The notes below the pieces were generated by a model that searched no databases, had not been told where the DNA came from, and was given only the letters and a program-made list of their open reading frames with translations. 64,000 nt of DNA from CAVUBL01 sp963837945 (GTDB taxonomy: Bacteria > Acidobacteriota > Thermoanaerobaculia > Multivoradales > DATKCC01): assembly GCA_963837945.1 (NCBI GenBank), contig CAWIQD010000026.1, forward strand, positions 186,001 to 250,000, read 5' to 3'. Numbering within the stretch: the stretch's first letter is position 1; each line of letters opens with the position of its first letter. Positions 40,915 to 48,838 of this stretch are shown one piece after another. A program made the translations under genes and the position numbers.

Positions 40915-41634
40915 GTGGCCTGGTACCGGGAGTGGTTCGGCGAGGAGTACCTGGACCTCTACGCTCACCGCGACCGGCAGGAGGCCGAGCGTCAGGCCGA
41001 CTTCGTCGAGCGCCGGCTCGGCCCCGGCAAGCCGCGCGCGGTGCTCGACCTCGCCTGCGGCGCCGGCCGCCACACCGACGCCTTGAGGAAGCGCGGCTAC
41101 CGGGTGCTCGGGGTCGACCTGTCGTTGACCCTGCTCACCCGGCGGCCCGACCTGCCCCGGGTCGCCGGCGACATGCGCGCGCTGCCCTTCGCCGAGTGCT
41201 CGTTCGACTGGGTGCTCAACTTCTTCACCTCCTTCGGCTACTTCGAAGGCGAGCGCGAGAACTTCCGGGTCCTCGAGGAGGTGGTCCGGGTGCTCGGCTC
41301 CGGAGGCCGCTTCCTGGTCGACCTGATGAACCCCGAGCCGGTGATCGAGAACCTCCAGGCCCGCGAATCCTTCACGAACGACGGCCGCAAGGTGGACCTC
41401 GAGCGCTGGTACGACCCCCAGGCCAAGCGGGTCAACAAGCGCATCCGGATCACCCGTGCGGACGGCACCGAGAGTACCTTCCTCGAGAGCGTCCGCGCCT
41501 ATCGCCTGGAGGAGGTCGTCATCGGAATGCAGTGGGCCGGGCTCCAGGTGATCGGGACCTTCGGCAACTTCTACGGAGACCCCTACGGTCGTGACAGCGA
41601 ACGTCTCATCCTCGTCGCCCACAAGGGCGGCTGA
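40915..41634 (+). CDS. Class I SAM-dependent methyltransferase
   Basis: 239 aa with motif I VLDLACGAGRHTDALRKRGY, then GVDLSLTLL and FDWVLNFFTSFGYFE. The substrate is unknown. I start at GTG 40915, where TATGAT is exactly six bases upstream (leaderless). GTG 40876, 13 codons earlier, has GGAGGAG six bases upstream and is a good alternative, giving 252 aa. The end overlaps bshC by 44 bp, so it probably belongs to the bacillithiol operon. Confidence 0.8.
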   Translation: MAWYREWFGEEYLDLYAHRDRQEAERQADFVERRLGPGKPRAVLDLACGAGRHTDALRKRGYRVLGVDLSLTLLTRRPDLPRVAGDMRALPFAECSFDWVLNFFTSFGYFEGERENFRVLEEVVRVLGSGGRFLVDLMNPEPVIENLQARESFTNDGRKVDLERWYDPQAKRVNKRIRITRADGTESTFLESVRAYRLEEVVIGMQWAGLQVIGTFGNFYGDPYGRDSERLILVAHKGG

Positions 41635-43246
41635 CCCGCCGGCGGTGGACCTCGCGGCCGAGGGGCTCCTGCCGCCCCTGCCCCGGGCCTACCTCGAAGG
41701 CCGGGACCTCGATCTCCTCGCGCCGCTCGCGTTCCTCGCCCCGGGCGAGCTGCCGCCCCGGCCGGCGGCGGCCGGGCGGCCGGACCGCTCCGGGCTCGCC
41801 CGCGGTCTCGAGTCGGCCAACCGCGCCTACGGCCACCCGGCGGCCGACCGCCTGGCGGGGCTCCTGGCCGATCCGGCGACCGAGGTGGTGGTCACCGGCC
41901 AGCAGCCGGGGCTCTTCGGCGGCCCCCTCTATACCCTCTCGAAGATGGTCGCCGCCGGCCGCTGGGCCGCCGCCCTCGAGGCCGCCGGCCGCCCCGCCGT
42001 CGCGGTCTTCTGGGTGGCGACCGAGGACCACGACTGGCGCGAGGTCTCGCGCGCCGCGTTCCCCTCGCCCGAGGGGCTCCGCCACTTCGACCTGGGGCCC
42101 GATCCGGATCCTCTCCTGCCGGTCGGCATGCGCACCTTCGGCCCCGGCGTCGCCGCGATCCTCGACGCCCTGCCCGAGCTGCGCTCCTCCGACCGCTTCG
42201 ACCGCTGGCTCGAGACGCTCTCCCGCGTCTACCGCCCCGACGCCCGGTTCGGCGAGGCGTTCTGCCGCCTCGCCGTCGCTCTCCTGGGCGAGCGCTGCCC
42301 CCTCCTGCTCGACGCGATGGAGCCCGCGGTCAAGGAGGCCGAGCGGCCCTGGCTCGCCCGCCTGGTCGAGCGCCGGGCCGACTGGGAGGAGGCCTCGCGG
42401 CGCGCCGACGAGCGGATCGCCGAGCGCGGCTACGAGCCGCAGGTCACGCCCCAGCGCGGGGCCTCGCCGCTGTTCGTGCTGCGCGACGGCGCCCGCCGCC
42501 GGATCGAGTGGCGGCCGGACGGCACGGGAGCCGCCGGCGGGGCCTACGCCCTGCGCGGCGCCGCCGGGACCCGCGACGTCGCCGAGCTCCTGGAACTGCT
42601 CGAGGACAACCCCGGGGTGGTGAGCCCGGGAGTGCTGGCCCGCCCGGCGATCCAGGACGCCCTCCTCGGCACGACGCTCCAGGTCCTGGGGCCGGGCGAG
42701 CTCTCCTACATGGCTCAGGCGGCGCCGGCGTACTCGCTGCTCGGGATCGCGGCGCCGGCGGTGGCGCTGCGCCCCCAGGTGCTCGTGCTCGAGAGCCACC
42801 AGCGGCAGAAGCTCGACGAGCTCGGGCTCCCCCTGGCGGCCCTCCTGGGCTCCGCCGACGCCCTCGAGCGAAGCTTGGCCGACCGCGCCGCCACCCGCTT
42901 CGTCGAGCGCGCCGAGGAGGCGGTCGAGCGGACCCTCGACGAGCTCCGGGCGCCGGCCCTCGAGCTCGACCCGAACCTCGAGCGGCCGCTCGAGAAGACC
43001 CGGGAGGGGGTCGCCCGGGCGCTCGAGGCGTTCGCCGGCAAGGTGACCGCCGCCGCCGCCCGCCGCGACGAGGTCCGCGCCCGGCGGGTCGAGCGCCTGC
43101 GGCAGATCGCCCTGCCCGAGGGCAGCTTCCAGGAGCGCGTCGTCTCGTCCGCCCACTTCCCCGGCAAGTACGGCGAGCGCTTCGCCGAGGCCCTCTGGGA
43201 GCAAGTCGAGCTCGACGGCCGGCAGCTCCAGGTGGTGGAGCCGTGA
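41591..43246 (+). CDS. bshC: Bacillithiol biosynthesis cysteine-adding enzyme BshC
   Basis: BshC is proposed to add cysteine to glucosaminyl-malate, the last step of bacillithiol synthesis. The 551-aa length is typical. Diagnostic segments are VVTGQQPGLFGGPLYTLSKM, VFWVATEDHDWREV and LGPGELSYMAQ, plus a C-terminal coiled coil. GTG 41591 overlaps the methyltransferase. bshB1 and bshA follow with 4-bp overlaps. Confidence 0.94.
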   Translation: MTANVSSSSPTRAADPPAVDLAAEGLLPPLPRAYLEGRDLDLLAPLAFLAPGELPPRPAAAGRPDRSGLARGLESANRAYGHPAADRLAGLLADPATEVVVTGQQPGLFGGPLYTLSKMVAAGRWAAALEAAGRPAVAVFWVATEDHDWREVSRAAFPSPEGLRHFDLGPDPDPLLPVGMRTFGPGVAAILDALPELRSSDRFDRWLETLSRVYRPDARFGEAFCRLAVALLGERCPLLLDAMEPAVKEAERPWLARLVERRADWEEASRRADERIAERGYEPQVTPQRGASPLFVLRDGARRRIEWRPDGTGAAGGAYALRGAAGTRDVAELLELLEDNPGVVSPGVLARPAIQDALLGTTLQVLGPGELSYMAQAAPAYSLLGIAAPAVALRPQVLVLESHQRQKLDELGLPLAALLGSADALERSLADRAATRFVERAEEAVERTLDELRAPALELDPNLERPLEKTREGVARALEAFAGKVTAAAARRDEVRARRVERLRQIALPEGSFQERVVSSAHFPGKYGERFAEALWEQVELDGRQLQVVEP

Positions 43247-44028
43247 GCCGGCTCGACGCGCTCGCGATCGGCGCTCACCCGGACGACGCGGAGCTCGGCT
43301 GCGGCGGGACCGTGGCGCTGCTCGCCCGCGCCGGCTTGCGGGTGGGCCTCCTCCACCTGACCCGCGGCGAGGCGGGCACCCGGGGTTCCGCGGCCGAGCG
43401 CCACGCCGAGGCCGAGGCCGCCGCCGAGGCGCTGGGCGCGGCCGAGCTCCTGTTCCTCGACTGCGGCGACGGGGAGCTCCGCCACGGGCGGGCCGAGGAG
43501 GACGCCTTGATCGAGCTCCTGCGGCGGCACCGCCCGGAGCTGATCCTGGCGCCGGCCCCGGCCGACCGCCACCCCGACCACGGCCGGGCCCACCGCCTGG
43601 TCGCCGACGCCTGCTTCTACTCCGGGCTCGCTGCGCGGCCGGCCGGCGATCTCGCGCCGCACCGACCGGGGGCGCTCTACGCCTACATGCAGCACGACCC
43701 GTTCGAGCCCGCCTTCGTGGTCGACGTGACCGCGGTCTGGGAGGCGAAGCAGCGAGCGCTCGACGCCTACCGGAGCCAGATCTACCCGGGCGCGGGGTCG
43801 GAAGCCGAGCCGGGAGCCGGATCAGCCTCCCGGGCGGCGGGGCGCGAGCGCGACGAGCCGGTCACCAAGGTCGCCACCCCCGACTTCCGGGAAGCGGTCG
43901 AGGGCCGCGCCCGCCACTTCGGCCTGCTGATCGGCGCCACCTTCGGCGAGCCCTTCTGGAGCCGGCTGCCGCTCGCGGTCGCCGACGCCGACACCCTGAT
44001 GCGCCTGTTGCCCGGAGGTGTGCGATGA
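43243..44028 (+). CDS. bshB1: Bacillithiol biosynthesis deacetylase BshB1
   Basis: This zinc deacetylase (PIG-L/LmbE family) removes acetate from N-acetylglucosaminyl-malate. The 261-aa protein has AIGAHPDDAELGCGGT with the His-Asp-Asp zinc and catalytic residues, and RHPDHGRAH as the second zinc motif. An alanine/glutamate insert (about residues 180-205) is extra. GTG 43243 overlaps the bshC stop. Confidence 0.93.
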   Translation: MSRLDALAIGAHPDDAELGCGGTVALLARAGLRVGLLHLTRGEAGTRGSAAERHAEAEAAAEALGAAELLFLDCGDGELRHGRAEEDALIELLRRHRPELILAPAPADRHPDHGRAHRLVADACFYSGLAARPAGDLAPHRPGALYAYMQHDPFEPAFVVDVTAVWEAKQRALDAYRSQIYPGAGSEAEPGAGSASRAAGRERDEPVTKVATPDFREAVEGRARHFGLLIGATFGEPFWSRLPLAVADADTLMRLLPGGVR

Positions 44029-45200
44029 GGATCGGGATCACCTGCTATCCGACCTACGGCGGCTCGGGGATCGTCGCCACCGAGCTGGCGATGGCGCTCG
44101 CCGGCCGGGGCGACGAGGTCCACGTGATCAGCTACGCCCTGCCCTCGCGCCTGTCGCTCGCCTCGCCGCGGGTCTTCTTCCACGAGGTCCAGGTCCCCAA
44201 CTACCCGCTCTTCGAGTACCCGCCCTACTCGCTGGCGCTCGCCACCAAGACCGTCGAGGTGGCGCGCAACTACGAGCTCGACCTGGTCCACACCCACTAC
44301 GCGGTCCCGAACGCCGTCTCGGGCGTCCTCGCCCGGCAGATCCTGGCGCCCCGGCCGCTGCCCGTGGTCACCACCCTCCACGGCACCGACATCACTCTGG
44401 TGGGCAACGACCCCAACTACCTCGAGACCACCCGCTTCGGCATCCTCGAGAGCGACGCGGTGACCGCCGTCTCGGCCTCGCTGCGCGAGCAGACCCGCGA
44501 GAAGCTCTGCATCGAGGAGGACCGGGTGATCGAGGTGGTGCCCAACTTCATCGACCCGGCGCGCTTCGCCGAGGCGAGCAAGGGCCCCGGGGCGACCCGC
44601 TGGGCCCGGGGCAACGAGAAGCTGGTCGTCCACATCTCGAACTTCCGGCCGGTCAAGCGGGTGCCCGACGTGGTCGACGCCTTCCGCAAGATCCTCGAGC
44701 AAGTCCCGGCGCGCCTGCTGCTGGTGGGCGACGGCCCGGACCGGGTGAGGGCCGAGCTGATGTGCCGCGAGTACGGCATCTGCCAGGCCATCACCTTCCT
44801 GGGGAGCCTTCCCCTGATCGAGGAGGTGCTGGTCGGGGCCGACCTCTTCCTGCTGCCCTCGGAGAGCGAGTCCTTCGGCCTCGCCGCCCTCGAGGCGATG
44901 GCCTGCCACGTGCCGGTGATCGCGACCGCGGTCGGCGGCCTGCCGGAGGTCGTGACCGATGGCGAGACCGGGTTCCTGGTGCCGGTGGGCGACGTGGCGG
45001 CGATGGCCGAGGCCGCCGTCCGGGTGCTGACCGACGACCGCCTGCGCCGCCGCCTGGGCAGGAACGGCAGGAAGCGCGCGGTCGAGAGCTTCGACCAGGA
45101 CCGCGTCGTCGGGCGCTACCGGGAGATCTACGAGCGGGTGGTCGCCGCCGCCGGCGAACGGGTACCGGAGAGAGCCGCGGCGCCGGCGGCGAGCGTGTGA
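44025..45200 (+). CDS. bshA: N-acetyl-alpha-D-glucosaminyl L-malate synthase BshA
   Basis: BshA is a GT4 glycosyltransferase joining GlcNAc from UDP-GlcNAc to malate, the first step of bacillithiol synthesis. The 391-aa protein starts RIGITCYPTYGGSGIVATEL. It has HTHYAVPNAVSG, HGTDITLVGNDP, and the GT4 E-x7-E motif ESESFGLAALEAMACHVPV. The whole bshC-bshB1-bshA set is therefore on one transcript. Confidence 0.95.
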   Translation: MRIGITCYPTYGGSGIVATELAMALAGRGDEVHVISYALPSRLSLASPRVFFHEVQVPNYPLFEYPPYSLALATKTVEVARNYELDLVHTHYAVPNAVSGVLARQILAPRPLPVVTTLHGTDITLVGNDPNYLETTRFGILESDAVTAVSASLREQTREKLCIEEDRVIEVVPNFIDPARFAEASKGPGATRWARGNEKLVVHISNFRPVKRVPDVVDAFRKILEQVPARLLLVGDGPDRVRAELMCREYGICQAITFLGSLPLIEEVLVGADLFLLPSESESFGLAALEAMACHVPVIATAVGGLPEVVTDGETGFLVPVGDVAAMAEAAVRVLTDDRLRRRLGRNGRKRAVESFDQDRVVGRYREIYERVVAAAGERVPERAAAPAASV

Positions 45201-45871
45201 GAGGGGCGGGCAACGAGTCGGGAAGGGGATCGAGGGGATGCGGGGGGGATGCAGTTTACTCGGCTCCCGCCGGCCGCGCCCGGGCCGAGCTCCGGGACCG
45301 GGGCTCGCGCTTCCTGGCGGTCGTGGCGCCGGCCGCCTCCGAGGCCGAGGCCCGCGCGCTCCTCGACGAGATCGCCGCCGCCCATGCCGACGCCACCCAC
45401 CACTGCTGGGCCTGGCGGCTCGGCTTCCCGCCCGCCGAGCGGAGCGCCGACGCCGGCGAGCCCGCCGGCACCGCGGGCGTGCCGATCCTCCAGGTGCTCC
45501 GGGGCGCCGGTCTCTCGGACGTGGTGGCGGTGGTGGTGCGCTGGTTCGGGGGCACCAAGCTCGGCAAGGGCGGCCTCGCCCGCGCCTACGCCGGCGCGGT
45601 CCGCGAGGCGGTGGCCGAGCTTTCGACGGTCGAGCGAGCGCCGGCCGCGGCCCTCGCCGTCGAGCTTCCCTACGAGCGCCTGGGAGCGGTCAAGCGCCTG
45701 GTGAACCCGCCGCGGATCGAGCTCTGCGGCGAGCGCTACGGCGCCTCGGTACGCCTCGTCCTGTCGGTGTTCGAGGCCGAGCGCGAGGCCTTCGAGGCGG
45801 CGCTCGCCGACCTCGGCCTCGAGGCGCGCGAGGTGCCCGCCGCTGCGGCACTCGCCGACCCGGCGCCTTGA
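45197..45871 (+). CDS. yigZ: YigZ/IMPACT family protein
   Basis: 224 aa. The N-terminal UPF0029 (IMPACT) domain has SRFLAVVAPAASEAEARALL, THHCWAWRLG and VVRWFGGTKLGKGGLARAY, the family signature. A smaller C-terminal domain (about 150-224) follows. Eukaryotic IMPACT regulates GCN2; the bacterial role is unclear. GTG 45197 overlaps the bshA stop by 4 bp. Confidence 0.88.
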   Translation: MRGAGNESGRGSRGCGGDAVYSAPAGRARAELRDRGSRFLAVVAPAASEAEARALLDEIAAAHADATHHCWAWRLGFPPAERSADAGEPAGTAGVPILQVLRGAGLSDVVAVVVRWFGGTKLGKGGLARAYAGAVREAVAELSTVERAPAAALAVELPYERLGAVKRLVNPPRIELCGERYGASVRLVLSVFEAEREAFEAALADLGLEAREVPAAAALADPAP

Positions 45872-45956
45872 GACCGGGGGGCGAAGTCCGCTACACTGTT
45901 CGAAGTTCCCGGGAGCAAAGGACTTTTCGGTTCTTCCGCAAAGGAGTGGTCCTCAG

Positions 45957-46382
45957 ATGAGCGACGAAACCATACCCCCGAACCCGCCACCCCCGAACCC
46001 GCCACCACCGGGAGCGGGAGCGCCGCCTCCGCCGCCTCCGGCCCAGCCCGGCGGTGGAGCCCCGGGCAGCAACCGCGGCCTCATGCTGGTGCTCTCGTAC
46101 CTCTGGATCCTGGCCTTGGTGCCTTACCTGACCGAGCAGAACGACCCGGAGGTCAAGTGGCACGCCCGCCACGGCCTGGTGCTCATGATCGCCGAGATCC
46201 TGCTGTCGATCGTGATCTTCATCCTCAGTCTGATCCCGGCGGTCGGCTGCGTGATCTCGATCCTCTGGATGTTCGCCTGGATCGGGATCGTGATCCTGCA
46301 CATCCTGTGCATCGTCAAGGCGACGAGCGGCCAGCGCCTGATCATTCCCTACGTCAGCCAGTACGCCGACCAGATTCCGTAG
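45957..46382 (+). CDS. DUF4870-type membrane protein
   Basis: 141 aa. After a proline-rich start (residues 6-35) come three helices: LMLVLSYLWILALVPYLTE, VLMIAEILLSIVIFILSLIP and CVISILWMFAWIGIVILHIL. EVKWHARHGLVL between the first two is the DUF4870/Tic20-like signature. The function is unknown. AAAGGAG lies before the ATG, and a TACACT -10-like site is at 45891. Confidence 0.8.
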   Translation: MSDETIPPNPPPPNPPPPGAGAPPPPPPAQPGGGAPGSNRGLMLVLSYLWILALVPYLTEQNDPEVKWHARHGLVLMIAEILLSIVIFILSLIPAVGCVISILWMFAWIGIVILHILCIVKATSGQRLIIPYVSQYADQIP

Positions 46383-46434
46383 GCGCCTTCCGGCGGGGCC
46401 TCGAGCGGGGCCCCGCCGTCTCGCCCTCGCGCCG

Positions 46435-46761
46435 ATGTCCCGGCTCGGCAAGCTCGGCGGGCGCCGCCGCTGGTGGGTCGCCGTCGGCGTCCTGCTCGTC
46501 CTCCTGGCGCTCGACCTCGCCCGGCCGCCCGGAGCGCAGCTCTCGGCCCGGGCGCTCCTCGCCGCGATCCATCTCTACCAGGCGACCCTCTCGCCGGTCC
46601 TGGGCCACGCCGGGGTGCGCTGCCGCTTCCAGCCGACGTGCAGCCACTACGCCGCGGGGGCGGTCGAGAAGTACGGCGCGCTCGAAGGCTCGGCCAAGGC
46701 CGCCTGGCGGGTGCTCCGCTGCGGCCCCTGGACGCCCGCCGGCACCGTCGACCCGCCGTAG
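46435..46761 (+). CDS. Second YidD-domain protein, membrane-anchored
   Basis: 108 aa: a transmembrane helix (residues 13-29, WWVAVGVLLVLLALDLA), then the YidD core IHLYQATLSPVLGHAGVRCR and FQPTCSHYAAGAVEKYG, ending WRVLRCGPWTPAGTVDPP. It is longer than the canonical yidD at 22268 because of the anchor. It follows the DUF4870 gene by 52 bp. Confidence 0.88.
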   Translation: MSRLGKLGGRRRWWVAVGVLLVLLALDLARPPGAQLSARALLAAIHLYQATLSPVLGHAGVRCRFQPTCSHYAAGAVEKYGALEGSAKAAWRVLRCGPWTPAGTVDPP

Positions 46762-46793
46762 AGGCCGGCCGCCGGCCGCCGGCGTCCGACGAC

Positions 46794-46898
46794 GCGTGAA
46801 GCGGCCGAGCTCTGTCTCGGCCGAGTCCCGCAGTGCGACCCCGCGTGAAGCGGCCGAGCTCTGTCTCGGCCGGCCGATCGGCCCGGAGGGCACCGAAC
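46794..46898. repeat. Two 49-bp repeat units related to the 16293-16556 array
   Basis: GTGAAGCGGCCGAGCTCTGT and the following CTCGGCCG occur at 46796 and 46845, 49 bp apart. The palindrome GGCCGAG..CTCGGCC is the same as in the 88-bp units, and the 15-mer CGGAGGGCACCGAAC (46884-46898) occurs at 16267 too. The units lie between the second yidD and the convergent peptide transporter, where a hairpin would be tolerated. Confidence 0.7.
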
Positions 46899-46915
46899 GG
46901 CTCGCAGTCGGGCGG

Positions 46916-48637
46916 CTAGTCGACGTGCCCCATCAGTTTCTTGACCGCCGGGCTCGCGAGCAGGGCCACGATGCCGGCGCCGCCGATGAACATCGCCACC
47001 TGCCAGAAGAGCGACTGCGGCGGCAGGTTCTCGAGCTGCCCGGCGACCAGGCCGGCGAAGAGATTGCCGAGCGCCGCGGCGATGAACCAGACGCCCATCA
47101 TCTGGCCCACCCGCCCTTTGGGCGCGAGCTTGGTCATGGACGAGAGCCCCACCGGTGACAGGCAGAGCTCGCCCACCGTGTGCAGGAAGTAGGTCACCAC
47201 CAGCCAGCTCGCCGACACCGGGTTCTCCGGTGTCGCGTGGACGGCTCCCCAGGCGAGGACGAAGAAGCCCGCGGCCAGGCCCAGAAGGCCGAGACCGAAC
47301 TTCACCGGGATCGAGGGGTTGGCGTTGCGCTCGGCGAGCCAGGTCCACAGCCACCCGAAGATCGGCGCGAAGATCACGATGAACAGTGGGTTGACGTTCT
47401 GGAGCCAGGTGGTGGGCATCTCCCAGCCGAAGAACACCCGGTCGGTCAGGTCGCGGGCGAACAGGTTCATCGACGAGCCCGCCTGCTCGAAGCCCGACCA
47501 GAAGATCGCGGCGAGCAGGAAGAGCCAGAAGATCACCATCAGGCGGCGGTTCTCCATCGTCGCCCGGCCGCGCCGGACGACGAGCAGGCCGGCGCACATC
47601 ACCAGGAAGACCCCGAGCAGCGCCGCGGTCGCCCACTGGCCGCCGTCCACGGTCCCCTGCCGCGGCACGAAGTACCAGAGCATCAGCCCCCACAGGACGA
47701 GCAGGGCCCCCGACCAGCGGACGTCGAAGATCAGGTTGCTGAAGAAGAGGATCGAGAGCAGCAGGATGCCGTAGCCGAGCCAGGTGGCGAACTCCTCGAG
47801 CGAGATCTGAATCGTCCCCGACGTGGCGAGGAAGACGAAGACCACCGCTGCGGCCGCGATCGCCGCCGACGTCAGGTAGAACCTCCGCGCCCGCCGCGAG
47901 AGCACCTGGCGGCTCTCGCCGGTCTCGAGCTTGCCCAGCTCCCCGAAGTGCTTGTCGCCCAGCTTGTACTGGATGATGCCGAAGAGCATGCCGAAGCCGG
48001 CGGCCGAGAAGCCCCAGTGCCAGTTGACCCGCTCGCCGAGCGTGCCGCAGACGAACGGCCCCAGGATCGCGCCGATGTTGATGCCCATGTAGTAGATCGA
48101 GAAGCCCGCGTCGCGCCGGGCGCCCCCCTCGGGGTACAGCGCGCCCACCAGGGTGGACACGTTCGGCTTCAAGAGCCCGGTGCCGATGATGATCAGGACC
48201 AGGCCGAGGTAGAAGGTCGTCGGGCCGGGCAGCCCGACCAGCGGCGCGGCCATGGTGAAGTGGCCGGCCGCGATCACGCAGGCGCCCACGAAGACCGCCC
48301 GCCGTTGCCCCCAGAGCTTGTCGGCCAGCCAGCCCCCGGGCAGGGCGACCAGGTAGACCATGGAGGTGTAGAGGCCGTAGATCGCGGAGGCCTTGCCCGC
48401 GCCGAAGCCGAGCCCGGCGTTGGCCGCGACCAGCGGCGCGGTCATGAAGAGCACCAGGAGCGCCCGCATGCCGTAGTACGACAGGCGCTCCCACATCTCG
48501 GTGAAGAACAGGGTCGCGAGACCCCGGGGGTGGCCGAAGAAGGTCTTCCCGCCGGGCGGTGGCCCGAGGGGGCGAGACCCTCCCACGGCGTCGGCGGCGG
48601 TCTCGTCGGCGAGCTCGGAGGAACGGTCTTTCGTCAT
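46916..48637 (-). CDS. POT/PTR2-family proton-coupled peptide transporter
   Basis: 573 aa with about 14 transmembrane helices. FFTEMWERLSYYGMRALLVL is the E-x-x-E-R-F-x-Y-Y-like signature near the first helix, and IYYMGINIGAILGPFVCG matches the second PTR2 signature. Such carriers import di- and tripeptides with protons. The ATG at 48637 is used; the frame opens farther upstream without family support. It is divergent from a GGDEF gene. Confidence 0.92.
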   Translation of the reverse strand: MTKDRSSELADETAADAVGGSRPLGPPPGGKTFFGHPRGLATLFFTEMWERLSYYGMRALLVLFMTAPLVAANAGLGFGAGKASAIYGLYTSMVYLVALPGGWLADKLWGQRRAVFVGACVIAAGHFTMAAPLVGLPGPTTFYLGLVLIIIGTGLLKPNVSTLVGALYPEGGARRDAGFSIYYMGINIGAILGPFVCGTLGERVNWHWGFSAAGFGMLFGIIQYKLGDKHFGELGKLETGESRQVLSRRARRFYLTSAAIAAAAVVFVFLATSGTIQISLEEFATWLGYGILLLSILFFSNLIFDVRWSGALLVLWGLMLWYFVPRQGTVDGGQWATAALLGVFLVMCAGLLVVRRGRATMENRRLMVIFWLFLLAAIFWSGFEQAGSSMNLFARDLTDRVFFGWEMPTTWLQNVNPLFIVIFAPIFGWLWTWLAERNANPSIPVKFGLGLLGLAAGFFVLAWGAVHATPENPVSASWLVVTYFLHTVGELCLSPVGLSSMTKLAPKGRVGQMMGVWFIAAALGNLFAGLVAGQLENLPPQSLFWQVAMFIGGAGIVALLASPAVKKLMGHVD

Positions 48638-48838
48638 GACGCGGCGCATCCTATCGTGAATGGCCGGGCCGCCCGGAGCGGCCCGCGAGCCCCGTCCGGG
48701 CGCGGCCGGGCGGGGGGGAAACGGTTCGGCCGCGAAGATCACTTCCCCGTGAGGAGACCCCGCGCCCACCCCGACTCTTCCCCGGCGAGCATGCTAAGGT
48801 TGCGCCAACCGGAACTCCGCATCCACGAGGACAGATCC

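Noticed and set aside
46762..46785. GGCCGCCGGCC hairpin after the second yidD as a separate element
   Set aside because: Short and of a composition expected by chance at this GC content.
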